The notes beneath the pieces are model-generated. The model was not told where the DNA came from. It saw nothing but the letters and a program-made list of their open reading frames with translations, and ran no database searches. A stretch of DNA of 64,000 nucleotides. It comes from Brevibacillus invocatus. Its GTDB lineage: Bacteria > Bacillota > Bacilli > Brevibacillales > Brevibacillaceae. The stretch covers positions 62,001 through 126,000 of the forward strand of contig NZ_RHHR01000008.1 in NCBI RefSeq assembly GCF_003710915.1, in the 5' to 3' direction. Both the position numbers and the translations under genes were made by a program. This document shows positions 1-7,903 of this stretch, piece after piece. Every line of letters begins with the position of its first letter. Positions within the stretch are counted from its first letter, which is position 1.

Positions 1-59
1 GCGACCATTGCCAGGGCAAGAGCAATCGCCAGCGCCCCGCAACGCCATTTCACTTTCAT
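1..59 (-). CDS. Exported protein, N-terminal fragment
   Basis: Only the first 19 or so codons are inside the window. They read as a signal peptide: a start MKVKWR (basic) followed by an Ala/Leu-rich hydrophobic stretch. An AGGAG ribosome site lies 7 bases upstream of the ATG at 59. The rest of the gene runs off the left edge, so its function cannot be judged. Confidence 0.6.
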   Translation of the reverse strand, partial: MKVKWRCGALAIALALAMV

Positions 60-150
60 GCTTGTCGCTCCTTTTTCTTTCGTGACCCCATCTTGTTTCG
101 CCAAAAGTTTACAATTTCCTCCAAGTCCTCGTGTTGTTCTCTCTGGCGAC

Positions 151-798
151 CTATCGAAGCAGCCCTGTTACGAAAGGATTGTAGGTCTTTTCCGTATCAA
201 TTGTAGTTTTTGGTCCATGACCCGGATAGACGATCGTCTCATCATCCAGCTCAAACAATTTATCCTGAATACTCATCATAAGCGTCTCGTAATCCCCACC
301 CAACAGGTCTGTACGTCCGATACTTTGGGCAAACAAGACGTCTCCACCAAAGCAATGCTGTCCGATCACAAAGGAGCAGCTGCCTGGCGAATGTCCCGGT
401 GTATGCAGAACGCGAATCGACAAACCAGCCAATTCCAGTAGCTGCTCATCCGACAGCTCTTGCTCTGCCCGTTCACAAACGATCGGCTCAGGCAAATTCC
501 AGCGGCTGGAGCCATTCAAATCTGGATTCGTTAGCCACTCCTGCTCAACCGGGTGAATGTAAACCGGTGCATGGGTCAATGCTCTGACCTGGTTCAATCC
601 GCCGATATGATCCAGATGAGCGTGAGTCAATAAGATTGCGACGACATTTTTGTTGGCAATTGCCTTTAGGAGAACATCTGGGTCCATCCCTGGGTCGATG
701 ACAATCGTTTCTCCGTTCTCTGTATTTGTCAGCACATAAGCGTTTGTCTGAAACATTCCCAGCGCATAGCTCTCGATAGTAAAGGATGCTTTATTCAT
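151..798 (-). CDS. MBL-fold hydrolase, glyoxalase II-like (YqgX type)
   Basis: A 215-residue metallo-beta-lactamase-fold hydrolase. The binuclear metal signature is visible: HAHLDH at about residues 59-64, H136 in a TPGHS motif, D153 in GGD and H194 in YPGHG. The family includes hydroxyacyl-thiol hydrolases (glyoxalase II-like) and the short Firmicute YqgX proteins, which it matches in length. The substrate is not determined by sequence. The open frame extends further upstream, but the ATG at 798 is preceded by AGGGAGG at good spacing and the protein from there starts like the family, so I chose it. It probably acts on a small thioester in the cytoplasm. Confidence 0.85.
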   Translation of the reverse strand: MNKASFTIESYALGMFQTNAYVLTNTENGETIVIDPGMDPDVLLKAIANKNVVAILLTHAHLDHIGGLNQVRALTHAPVYIHPVEQEWLTNPDLNGSSRWNLPEPIVCERAEQELSDEQLLELAGLSIRVLHTPGHSPGSCSFVIGQHCFGGDVLFAQSIGRTDLLGGDYETLMMSIQDKLFELDDETIVYPGHGPKTTIDTEKTYNPFVTGLLR

Positions 799-858
799 AG
801 GAACCTCCCTGTTTTTTTGGTACGATAAGGTAGAAAATCGTGATAGGTGGTGGGTCTC

Positions 859-1356
859 ATGCAGCGTATGTACGGTATCGAAATGCACGTACCCGTCGGC
901 AAATTGCCCGGCTTCTATGCTCAAGTCATACATAAAATCGGGGATCATGTCAATGTGTTTGATCGTGATGATCTGCTTTTTGTCGTGGAATCTGAAGAAG
1001 ATTGTGAACAGCTGTCCACAATACTTCAAAAGTCGAACATGCTTGGCGACCGTTTTGAGCTTCTTTACGTTCCTTCATCGGCATCTCTTGAGCAGCTCCA
1101 GGATATAGGCTTCGTCAGTCAAAATGACCGTATGTATCTTTATGCAGACCGGGTCTCATGTTTTTCTTTTGATCTGCAAACAGGCAGCTCACAGGATCGT
1201 TGGGCAGCCCTGGAGCAATTAAAGGAGCATGTACGAGGAGAAATTCCTGGAGCGGATGGACAGTCCCCCCTCTATATCCTCGATAGCAGCATGCCCGATC
1301 TAGCAGAAGGCATCGCAAAAGCTTATCAAGTCTCGCTGCAATGGTTGCACCGCTAA
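859..1356 (+). CDS. Hypothetical protein
   Basis: Encodes about 165 soluble residues, rich in Asp, Gln and Leu, with no signal peptide or membrane segment. It is divergent from the MBL gene. I chose the ATG at 859 (MQRMYG) because a G-rich stretch precedes it; the in-frame GTG at 847 is also possible. I do not recognise the family. An inverted repeat and a dispersed-repeat copy follow the stop. Confidence 0.6.
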   Translation: MQRMYGIEMHVPVGKLPGFYAQVIHKIGDHVNVFDRDDLLFVVESEEDCEQLSTILQKSNMLGDRFELLYVPSSASLEQLQDIGFVSQNDRMYLYADRVSCFSFDLQTGSSQDRWAALEQLKEHVRGEIPGADGQSPLYILDSSMPDLAEGIAKAYQVSLQWLHR

Positions 1357-1375
1357 GGTTAGCATGCCACTCAAT

Positions 1376-1490
1376 TAGAAAACTTGGCTACGCCAAGCTT
1401 TTGGCGGAGCCTTAGTTGCACTTATACTATCTTCCGCTAATCTTTTTAGCGCTTTAGCGCACTTAAACTTTCCGATAGTACAAAAAAGTG
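1376..1490. repeat. REP-like palindromic repeat, copy A
   Basis: The first 41 bases (1376-1416) match 59525-59565 at 38 of 41 positions. The core folds as an almost perfect hairpin (GGCT-a-CGCCAA-gctt-TTGGCG-g-AGCC). The right part carries TACTATC and, about 50 bases later, its complement GATAGTA, followed by an A-run that leads into the terminator. It lies between two converging genes and does not encode anything I can see. Confidence 0.6.
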
Positions 1491-1512
1491 CGTTCATCAA
1501 GAACGCACTTTC
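1482..1512. terminator. Bidirectional terminator
   Basis: An A6 run, then the stem GTGCGTTC / GAACGCAC with a 5-base loop, then TTTC. It serves the lipoprotein gene on the minus strand and probably also the plus-strand gene ending at 1356. Confidence 0.75.
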
Positions 1513-1521
1513 ATCCTCCCA

Positions 1522-2058
1522 TTACAAGCGATCAAAACGGAACCAGACAACCTGCTCATTGATAATTCCGAAGCTGGCCGTCTGCTTGCTGCCTTTGTAC
1601 ACCACTTCTTTTTCCCCAGCAGCTTCGCCATACAGTTTTTTCAATTGTACCTCGCTGTCATACATGGCCAAACCGCGATTCGTTTTAAGCTCCTGTGCTT
1701 GTTCCTCGGGTACTCCTGCCAGCATAATCGACTGGATCACCCCATGCTCCACCATGACGATGACCTGTGCACGATCTACCAGCATCATGCCCATCACCAT
1801 TTTTCCCTGGCCAGACGCCATCTGCTCCACGGTGTATGCTTCGCGTGTCTGCATGTCCATAAAATCAGCCTTGGCCGGGCGCAGAATGTCGATAGCTTCC
1901 TGAATGTTCTGTCCTACATACGTACCGTTAATGCCGTATTCTTTTTGATTTTCCGGATCAAAAGAGTCGCCAAGCTCGCCTTTGGAAGCACAAGCCGGAA
2001 GAATCAATACCGCGATCAAAAAGAGCGAAACGATTTGTCGATGTCTCCAGTTCTTCAT
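1522..2058 (-). CDS. Small lipoprotein, unknown function
   Basis: Encodes 178 residues with a basic start, a hydrophobic segment and a lipobox (LPAC, Cys at about residue 23), so it is predicted to be lipid-anchored on the outer face of the membrane. The mature part is mixed alpha/beta and contains a hydrophobic patch with several Met residues around 80-95. I do not recognise a domain. A terminator follows directly. Confidence 0.7.
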   Translation of the reverse strand: MKNWRHRQIVSLFLIAVLILPACASKGELGDSFDPENQKEYGINGTYVGQNIQEAIDILRPAKADFMDMQTREAYTVEQMASGQGKMVMGMMLVDRAQVIVMVEHGVIQSIMLAGVPEEQAQELKTNRGLAMYDSEVQLKKLYGEAAGEKEVVYKGSKQTASFGIINEQVVWFRFDRL

Positions 2059-2129
2059 TGTCGCACACCATCTCCAGCCTGTTTGTACATCGTTATCTTA
2101 ACTCAGGTACAACGATGGAGCAAGAGCGG

Positions 2130-2582
2130 CTATCGATCATCTCGAGGGCCCGTCACCTTCCGCCTCGGTCGGTTCGGCGGATGATCAGTCGAAACCTGCT
2201 GTTTGAATCCTTCCAAAATTTTCAATAGCGAAGCAAAAAAAGGTGATCCAAACACGGCTACAATCCCCCATAGCCACGTGCCGACTTGCCAAGGATTCTC
2301 TACGTATGCAGAGGTAGCGCCCAATAGGATGGCAGCTGGATCAAGACCCAAAGCTCCAAAAATAACCCCTGCTGATACGACAGAAATCAGGAGATTAAAA
2401 AAACGCTTGTAGTTCATAAACCGCGCTGCCTCATTATGATCCTCCCAGCAGTCTTCTTTCGGCTCGTAATCGGTTGCCAGGAACGGGACGATCGATTTGC
2501 ACGCTTCTGTGACACCGGCAGCAGCGCTGGATACAGCCGTAATATAAATTAGAAAAGCGATAGATGAGTCCAGACTTACCAT
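2130..2582 (-). CDS. Small membrane protein, unknown
   Basis: Encodes 150 residues. There is a hydrophobic N-terminal helix (about 5-25), then a charged loop with acidic residues and His, then two further hydrophobic segments (about 60-85 and 95-125), and a basic, Pro/Arg-rich tail. The topology is somewhat like phage holins, but I see no neighbouring lysis gene. The start at 2582 is set by AAGGAGGGGAGG; the longer open frame upstream has no ribosome site. No function is assigned. Confidence 0.65.
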   Translation of the reverse strand: MVSLDSSIAFLIYITAVSSAAAGVTEACKSIVPFLATDYEPKEDCWEDHNEAARFMNYKRFFNLLISVVSAGVIFGALGLDPAAILLGATSAYVENPWQVGTWLWGIVAVFGSPFFASLLKILEGFKQQVSTDHPPNRPRRKVTGPRDDR

Positions 2583-2675
2583 ATAATACCTCCCCTCCTT
2601 CTTTACATATCTATGGGAGGGTGGACAAAAACATGTGGGCGATGCCATTCAAAAAACAGGCGATCCAAACTGTAA

Positions 2676-2705
2676 AACAAAACCGCCCCCAATAAGGGAG
2701 CGGTC
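2676..2705 (-). terminator. Terminator of the tiny-ORF unit
   Basis: On the minus strand the stem CCGCTCCC / GGGGGCGG is followed by TTTTGTTTT. It ends a transcript coming from the inverted-repeat unit on its right, upstream of the membrane-protein gene at 2582. Confidence 0.75.
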
Positions 2706-2727
2706 CTTGTCGAGCCCGATATGCTTT

Positions 2728-2760
2728 TTATGGGGTATTACCGGTTATTCTCTTTGGCAC
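2728..2760 (-). CDS. Candidate 10-residue peptide
   Basis: TGGAGG is five bases before a GTG. The frame reads MPKRITGNTP and then stops. It follows the 19-residue frame in the same unit and precedes the right arm of the RNA stem and the terminator. It could be a real micropeptide or a relic. Confidence 0.25.
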   Translation of the reverse strand: MPKRITGNTP

Positions 2761-2788
2761 TTCAACCTCCATTATAGAGTAAAGTCAC

Positions 2789-2848
2789 CTAAAGAATTCG
2801 GTTAACGCCAACGCGACTTTCGTCGATTGCTTCATCATGGTTATCCAC
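2789..2848 (-). CDS. Candidate 19-residue peptide
   Basis: AGGAGG lies nine bases before a GTG, which opens a frame of 19 residues, acidic at the start and ending NRIL. It sits inside the inverted-repeat unit. An overlapping frame starting with two ATGs gives a 17-residue basic-hydrophobic peptide (MMKQSTKVAL...) whose distance to the ribosome site is about 20 bases. Either may be the product. Function unknown. Confidence 0.3.
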   Translation of the reverse strand: MDNHDEAIDESRVGVNRIL

Positions 2849-2945
2849 GGCTCTTCGCCTCCTAAAAGGTTGCACCGTTTTATCATGAATCATCGGGCTC
2901 GACAATAACTAGTATGTTCCGTTCTCTTCAGCCTATACATGTCCC

Positions 2946-4280
2946 TCACAATAAATCTGCGGCAAGCTGTGCCAGCACGCTTCGTTCTCCTTTTTCCAGC
3001 CTGATATGTCCAGCCAGCTTCTGATCCTTGAAAACCTCCACGACGTAGGTCAATCCGTTGTTGCTCTCATCCAGATAGGGATGGTCGATTTGTTCGGGAT
3101 CCCCCATCAAAACAATTTTGGAGCCGTCCCCTACACGTGTAAGAATGGTTTTGACCTCATGCTTGGTCAGGTTTTGTGCTTCGTCAATAATGATGAACTG
3201 CTCGGGAATGGAGCGCCCGCGAATGTAGGTCAACGCTTCGACTTGAAGACTGCCCATTCCAGCAAGGATCTTATCCAGGTCACCTGGTCGCTTCGTGTTG
3301 AATAAATATTCCAAATTATCATAAATCGGCTGCATCCACGGCCTCAGCTTTTCTTCTTTTTCGCCGGGCAGATAGCCGATGTCTTTTCCTAAAGGCACGA
3401 TCGGTCTTGCCACCAATAGCTTTTTATATTTTTGCTGATCTTCAATTTGCAGCAAGCCTGCAGCTAAAGCCAGCAATGTTTTTCCTGTCCCTGCCTTTCC
3501 TGTCATGGTTACCAGCGGAACATCATCACGCAGCAATAGCTCGATCGCCATGCGCTGCTGTACATTTCGTGCGCGAATCCCCCAGATCGGATCATCGTCT
3601 GTCACGAGCATTTCCAGGTTCTTACCATCGGTATCCACTTTTCCCACCGCGGATATGGAGGGATTGCATTCGTCTTTCAATACCAGAAATTGATGCGGAT
3701 AAAAGCGATACCGCGGAAAACAGATGGGTAAATGCAGCTTTCGGTTTGCGTAGTACGATTTGATCACGTCGGATGAGACCATCATTTTTTGGTAACCGGT
3801 GTACAAGCTGGAGAATTCTCCTACTACGCGATCTGATAAGAAATCTTCCGCTGTCAGATTGAGGGCATCTGCTTTTACTCGCATCAGGGCATCCTTGCTG
3901 ACGAGAATGACCGGACGTGGTTGTGGAGACAGATTTTCTTCCTCTTGCAAGTTGAGCGCTACGGCCAATATTCGGTTATCATTGCTCATTTCAGTGAATT
4001 GCTTTTGCAGCCTATGCAGGGATGAATGGTTCAGCTCTACGCGAAATAGTCCACCTGTCTCCAGGGTTATTCCTGAGTGCAGATGTCCGTGCTCACGAAA
4101 GCTGTCCAGCAAGCGCGATACATAACGGGCATTCCGTCCAATCTCATCCATATAGCGCTTTTTGGAATCAATCTCTTCCAATACTACAGCGGGTATGATG
4201 ATTTCATTGTCAGCGAAGGAAAACATCGCCCGAGGATCTTGCAGGAGTACGTTGGTGTCCAGTACGTAGATTTTCTTCAA
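2946..4280 (-). CDS. PhoH family protein with PIN domain (YlaK type)
   Basis: 444 residues. The N-terminal PIN domain (about 1-140) begins LDTNVLLQDP with acidic residues at D8 and E35/E36. The C-terminal PhoH ATPase has Walker A GKAGTGKT at about 261-268 and a Walker B-type IIIDEAQN further on. This fusion is the PhoH2/YlaK architecture, which couples a PIN-type RNase to an ATP-driven RNA-unwinding domain in characterised relatives. The start ATG follows AGGCGAGAT. In Bacillus, ylaK lies beside ylaJ, as here (divergent from the YlaJ-like gene), which supports the assignment. Confidence 0.88.
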   Translation of the reverse strand: MKKIYVLDTNVLLQDPRAMFSFADNEIIIPAVVLEEIDSKKRYMDEIGRNARYVSRLLDSFREHGHLHSGITLETGGLFRVELNHSSLHRLQKQFTEMSNDNRILAVALNLQEEENLSPQPRPVILVSKDALMRVKADALNLTAEDFLSDRVVGEFSSLYTGYQKMMVSSDVIKSYYANRKLHLPICFPRYRFYPHQFLVLKDECNPSISAVGKVDTDGKNLEMLVTDDDPIWGIRARNVQQRMAIELLLRDDVPLVTMTGKAGTGKTLLALAAGLLQIEDQQKYKKLLVARPIVPLGKDIGYLPGEKEEKLRPWMQPIYDNLEYLFNTKRPGDLDKILAGMGSLQVEALTYIRGRSIPEQFIIIDEAQNLTKHEVKTILTRVGDGSKIVLMGDPEQIDHPYLDESNNGLTYVVEVFKDQKLAGHIRLEKGERSVLAQLAADLL

Positions 4281-4487
4281 AATCTCGCCTCCTAATACCC
4301 ATCTTATATACCCTATGCAATTTTTGAAAGGGATGCTCTGATGCAGGAGCGTGATGTACTACAGTCTATGTGGTTCTTTTAACAGATAGTCTTGGACCAT
4401 TTCACAGAATGAAAACAGGTTGGTGGGAACACAATACTTTTATCCCTGCCCTTCTTTCGGAGGAAAATAAGGAAAAGGAGAATGCGT

Positions 4488-5102
4488 GTGAAACGGAGCG
4501 TAATTGGAACACTCAGCCTATGTCTCTTGCTTACGGCGTGCACGACGAACAACAAGCCACCTGCTAACCAAGCTGCTCCACAGCCGAATCAACATATTCA
4601 GAAGACACAGCGTGTCCAGCAAACGAATCCCACACCTCCCAAGAACCAGTCTGCCGCAGCAACTGCTGATCGTCTGGTTGAACTGGCCAAACGTGTCCCG
4701 AAAGTGAATGGGGCTACAGCTGTAGTGGTAGGAAAATACGCGGTGGTCGGCATTGACGTAAACGCCCATCTGGATCGACCTGAAGTGGGAGTCATCAAAT
4801 ACTCCGTCGCCGAGGCGCTGAAAGAAGACCCTCAAGGCGCCACAGCTTTAGTGACCGCGGATCCCGATATCGTCCAACGACTGAGGGAGATGGCCGCAGA
4901 TATTCGCCGAGGTCGCCCGATTCATGGATTTGCCGAAGAAATGGGAGATATTGTCGGTCGCATTATCCCGCAAGCTCCCCGGCATGTTCAACAACGCGAG
5001 GACAAGCCTTCGCGTGAAAATGAGCAACGCATCAACAAGGATGGCAGGTCTAAGCCACATGGAAATGACAAGATCAATGCCAACCGTACACAGGCACCAT
5101 AG
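4488..5102 (+). CDS. YhcN/YlaJ-family sporulation lipoprotein
   Basis: About 204 residues: a signal peptide with lipobox LTAC (Cys at about 18), a Pro/Gln/Asn-rich linker, a YhcN/YlaJ domain (about 60-160: VNGATAVVVGKYAVVGIDV... and a second half ending in a region rich in GDIVGRI), then a charged tail. Members are forespore-membrane lipoproteins of endospore formers. AAGGAG is one base from an ATG at 4482 but seven bases from the GTG at 4488 (VKRSVIG), which gives a typical lipoprotein start, so I prefer 4488. A second family member lies at 14160. Confidence 0.82.
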   Translation: MKRSVIGTLSLCLLLTACTTNNKPPANQAAPQPNQHIQKTQRVQQTNPTPPKNQSAAATADRLVELAKRVPKVNGATAVVVGKYAVVGIDVNAHLDRPEVGVIKYSVAEALKEDPQGATALVTADPDIVQRLREMAADIRRGRPIHGFAEEMGDIVGRIIPQAPRHVQQREDKPSRENEQRINKDGRSKPHGNDKINANRTQAP

Positions 5103-5154
5103 GCTGCATAAGAAAACCTCTATCGAGGCCATTTCAATGACGTGCGACCGCGTT

Positions 5155-5222
5155 TTAGAGGTAGGTTATTCTTGCAGTATCGGGACGTTTTACTCACAGA
5201 AGTTTATACTTTCCGATACTGT
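5155..5222. repeat. Hairpin element next to a terminator
   Basis: CAGTATCGG at about 5178 is complementary to CCGATACTG at about 5212. The right arm context (TTTATACTTTCCGATA, then A-run) closely resembles the right end of repeat copy A (TTAAACTTTCCGATA, then A-run at 1460-1487), and both run straight into a terminator. This suggests a common short element. Confidence 0.4.
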
Positions 5223-5270
5223 AAAAAAAGACATTCGTCCCAGGATTACGCCCGGGAGAATGTCTTTTTC
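5223..5270. terminator. Terminator of the metIC operon
   Basis: The long stem AAAGACATTC / GAATGTCTTT has an additional inner stem and T-runs on both strands. It overlaps the last codons of metC and can also end ylaJ transcription. Confidence 0.8.
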
Positions 5271-6433
5271 TCATTGATTTTATGTTCAAATGGCGGAAGT
5301 GAATCGAGTGCTTGTGCCAGATCCTGCACAAGATCCTCAGTGTCCTCCAAACCTGCAGAAAGTCGGATCAATCCGTCAGTAATTCCTCTTTTCTCCCGTT
5401 CCTCTACAGGCATGGATGCATGTGACATCGCAACAGGATACGAAAGAATCGTCTCTACCGCACCCAAGCTGACAGCGACGATCGGCAGCTTCACCTGATC
5501 AAAAATCGCTTTTGCCCGCTCCCGACTACCCACATCAAACGAAAGGACTGCGCCATGACCGCTCGCCTGTCTTTCCTGAACGTGGTGTCCCTCATGCGAA
5601 TGCAAGCCAGTATAATAGACACGGCTCACAGCAGGATGCTCCGCAAGCCAATGGGCAATGTGGTCTGCTGAGCGTGTGCCGACATCCAGTCTTGCTTTCA
5701 GCGTTTTTAATCCTCTCATCACCAGCCAGCTATCCTGCGCGCCAAGAATGGCTCCCATGCCGTTTTGAATCATATACAGCTGATCTCCCAAGGCTGCGTC
5801 TTTCGTGACTGCCAGACCAGCCACCACGTCGCTATGTCCTCCGATAAATTTGGTTGCACTGTGAATCACCACATCTGCTCCCAGCTCCAGGGGTCGTTGA
5901 TAATACGGCGTCAGGAAGGTATTGTCCACGATAACCAGCAGCTCGTGTTGTTTGGCCATTCTGCACACTGCCGCCAGATCTGTGACCTTCAGCGTCGGAT
6001 TGGATGGCGTCTCCAGATAAATGCCTTTGGTAGCCGGAGTAATCGCTGCCGTCACTTGTTCCACGCGGGTCGCATCCACAAAGGTCACCCCGATCCCCAT
6101 GCGGGACAGCACCTTGGTCAAAAATCGAAAGGTACCTCCATAGACATCCTCTGCGACAATGACGTGATCGCCCGAGGAAAAGAGCATGAACACACTGGAA
6201 ATGGCAGCCATACCGGATGCAAAGGCAAAACCCCGCACTCCTCCTTCCAATACGGCAATTGCCTCTTCCAGCGCCTGTCTGGTAGGATTTCCAGAGCGTG
6301 CATAATCGTAGCGACCAGGGCATTCCAGATCTGCTTGATGAAAGGTCGAGGCTTGATAGATCGGTACCGAAGAAGCACCTGTGACCGGATCAAAACAAGA
6401 TGTACCATGCAGCACTTTCGTTGCAAAGTTCAT
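5246..6433 (-). CDS. metC: Cystathionine beta-lyase / trans-sulfuration PLP enzyme
   Basis: 395 residues of the Cys/Met metabolism PLP-dependent family. The PLP lysine is K195 in HSATKFIGGH, preceded by VDNTFLTPY; the SGMAA and YGGT motifs lie at about 73 and 98. It should convert cystathionine to homocysteine. Its start overlaps the stop of the upstream metI by four bases (ATGA), so the two are translationally coupled and share the S-box. The pair mirrors Bacillus metI-metC. Telling beta-lyase from gamma-synthase by sequence alone is unsafe; the order and the divergence between the two copies support this call. Confidence 0.85.
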   Translation of the reverse strand: MNFATKVLHGTSCFDPVTGASSVPIYQASTFHQADLECPGRYDYARSGNPTRQALEEAIAVLEGGVRGFAFASGMAAISSVFMLFSSGDHVIVAEDVYGGTFRFLTKVLSRMGIGVTFVDATRVEQVTAAITPATKGIYLETPSNPTLKVTDLAAVCRMAKQHELLVIVDNTFLTPYYQRPLELGADVVIHSATKFIGGHSDVVAGLAVTKDAALGDQLYMIQNGMGAILGAQDSWLVMRGLKTLKARLDVGTRSADHIAHWLAEHPAVSRVYYTGLHSHEGHHVQERQASGHGAVLSFDVGSRERAKAIFDQVKLPIVAVSLGAVETILSYPVAMSHASMPVEEREKRGITDGLIRLSAGLEDTEDLVQDLAQALDSLPPFEHKINEKKTFSRA

Positions 6434-7593
6434 CGAACAGTCCCCCCTGCTACCAGGCTAGCGTCGAGTGCCTGTGTCAAATCCTCGATCAAGTCGTCAG
6501 GATGTTCAATGCCAACCGACAAACGCAACAACCGGTCACATACACCCACATATGCGCGAATTTCTTGCGGGATGTCTGCATGGGTCTGCGTTGCCGGATA
6601 CGTACACAAGGACTCGACGCCACCCAGACTTTCGGCAAAAGAGATGACCTGCAGATTCTGTAAAATCACGGGCACCTGTTCAGCTGAACGGACACGAAAG
6701 GATACCATGCCGCTAAAGCCACTTGCCTGTTCCAACTGCGTCAGGTACCCAGTATGGTCCTGCAGCCCCGGGTAAAAGACCTCGGCAACGGCCGCATGAT
6801 CTTTCAATCGCTGTGCTACTGCCCATGCATTAGCCTGATGACGTTCCATGCGCAGTGCCAGTGTCTTGAGGCCTCTGATCAACAGCCAGCTGTCTTGCGG
6901 TCCCAAAACAGCTCCGATGGTGTTATGCAAAAACTTCAGCTTCTCCGACAATTCAGCTCCTTTTGACACGATCAAGCCAGCCAGCACGTCATTATGTCCA
7001 CCCAGATACTTGGTCCCGCTGTGCAGGACAATATCAGCGCCAAGCTCCAACGGCCGCTGACAATAAGGAGTCATGAAGGTATTGTCCACGATGGTCAACA
7101 GGCCATGCTCTTTGGCGATCTGTGCGATCAGACGAATGTCCGTGATCTGCATGAGCGGATTGGTCGGCGTCTCAACAAAAATGGCTCTTGTCTGCGAACG
7201 GATGGCAGTTCTCACTGCTGACGCATCACGCAGGTCCACATACGTAAATGCGAGTCCATAACGGGTCAATACCTGCTCAAACAAGCGATATGTACCGCCA
7301 TACAAATCCAGTGAAACGAGAACGTGATCTCCTTGTGAAAACAAACCCATAACAGTGTGGATCGCAGCCATGCCTGAGGCACAGGCAAACCCACTGTCAC
7401 CTGATTCAGCTGTCGCAATTGCCTCTTCCAGTATTGCCCTGGTCGGATTCGCCGTCCGCGTATAATCAAAGCCTGTGCTCTGCCCCATCCCCGGATGACG
7501 GTATGCGGTTGCGAAATAGACGGGAAAATTGATTGCCCCTGTGTTTTCGTCTCTTCCTACTCCTGTCTGAACCAGTTTTGTTTCCAAATGCAT
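6430..7593 (-). CDS. metI: Cystathionine gamma-synthase / O-acetylhomoserine (thiol)-lyase
   Basis: 387 residues, the same fold type as its downstream neighbour, with PLP lysine K195 in HSGTKYLGGH. It is expected to join an activated homoserine to cysteine (or sulfide) in methionine synthesis. It is the first gene after the SAM riboswitch and its terminator, so it is repressed when S-adenosylmethionine is abundant. The ATG is preceded by GGGAGCGAG. Confidence 0.87.
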   Translation of the reverse strand: MHLETKLVQTGVGRDENTGAINFPVYFATAYRHPGMGQSTGFDYTRTANPTRAILEEAIATAESGDSGFACASGMAAIHTVMGLFSQGDHVLVSLDLYGGTYRLFEQVLTRYGLAFTYVDLRDASAVRTAIRSQTRAIFVETPTNPLMQITDIRLIAQIAKEHGLLTIVDNTFMTPYCQRPLELGADIVLHSGTKYLGGHNDVLAGLIVSKGAELSEKLKFLHNTIGAVLGPQDSWLLIRGLKTLALRMERHQANAWAVAQRLKDHAAVAEVFYPGLQDHTGYLTQLEQASGFSGMVSFRVRSAEQVPVILQNLQVISFAESLGGVESLCTYPATQTHADIPQEIRAYVGVCDRLLRLSVGIEHPDDLIEDLTQALDASLVAGGTVR

Positions 7594-7632
7594 GATGATC
7601 TCGCTCCCCTCAAATTCAACTGCGAGGGCATG

Positions 7633-7665
7633 AAAAAAGCCCTCTTTCCTCTGAAAGAAGGCTTT
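7633..7665 (-). terminator. Riboswitch expression-platform terminator
   Basis: Read on the minus strand: AAGCCTTCTTTC, loop, GAAAGAGGGCTT, then a T-run. It lies between the SAM aptamer and metI and is the expected transcription-off stem of an S-box. Confidence 0.85.
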
Positions 7666-7687
7666 GATTACGTCACCGTAAACAAAT

Positions 7688-7809
7688 CCTTCTCATCTGT
7701 CAGAGTTGAATCACTCTGCAGGAATTAGCACCATTATCTCCCTGTCAAATACAGGTGATTGGTTGCCGGGCATCATCGGGCCAGTCCCTCCGCCGCTCTG
7801 GATAAGAAG
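7688..7809 (-). promoter_or_regulatory. SAM riboswitch (S-box)
   Basis: On the minus strand the conserved S-box blocks appear in order: CTTATCCAGAG, GGCGGAGGGACTGGCCC, GATGATGCCCGGCAACC, GGTGCTAATTCC and, at the end, CAGATGAGAAG, which closes the basal stem. These are the hallmark sequences of the SAM-I aptamer. It controls metI-metC through the terminator at 7633-7665. Confidence 0.95.
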
Positions 7810-7843
7810 AATACACTATTCATTTATGCTGTAATTGAACCTA

Positions 7844-7873
7844 ATACTACCGGAATGGTTGCAATTTTGTCAA
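7844..7873 (-). promoter_or_regulatory. metIC promoter
   Basis: TTGACA (7868-7873) and TAGTAT (7844-7849) on the minus strand, with an 18-base spacer, about 35 bases upstream of the S-box. It fits a housekeeping sigma-A promoter. Confidence 0.65.
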
Positions 7874-7903
7874 ATCATTTTTTTCAAGAAAGTGGAATTG
7901 AAT

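Larger units (their letters stand above)
2707..2905 (-). repeat. 199-bp unit bounded by 14-bp perfect inverted repeats
   Basis: TTGTCGAGCCCGAT at 2707-2720 is exactly complementary to 2892-2905. The unit fills the gap between phoH and the membrane-protein gene and holds two tiny ORFs on the minus strand, each with its own Shine-Dalgarno sequence. A strong terminator lies just outside the left repeat. In RNA, the repeats would pair the ends of the transcript; in DNA, they resemble the ends of a MITE. No target-site duplication is obvious. Confidence 0.6.

Noticed and set aside
2130-2582. Holin-like topology
   Set aside because: No endolysin, phage or lysis gene is adjacent and no phage features are present.
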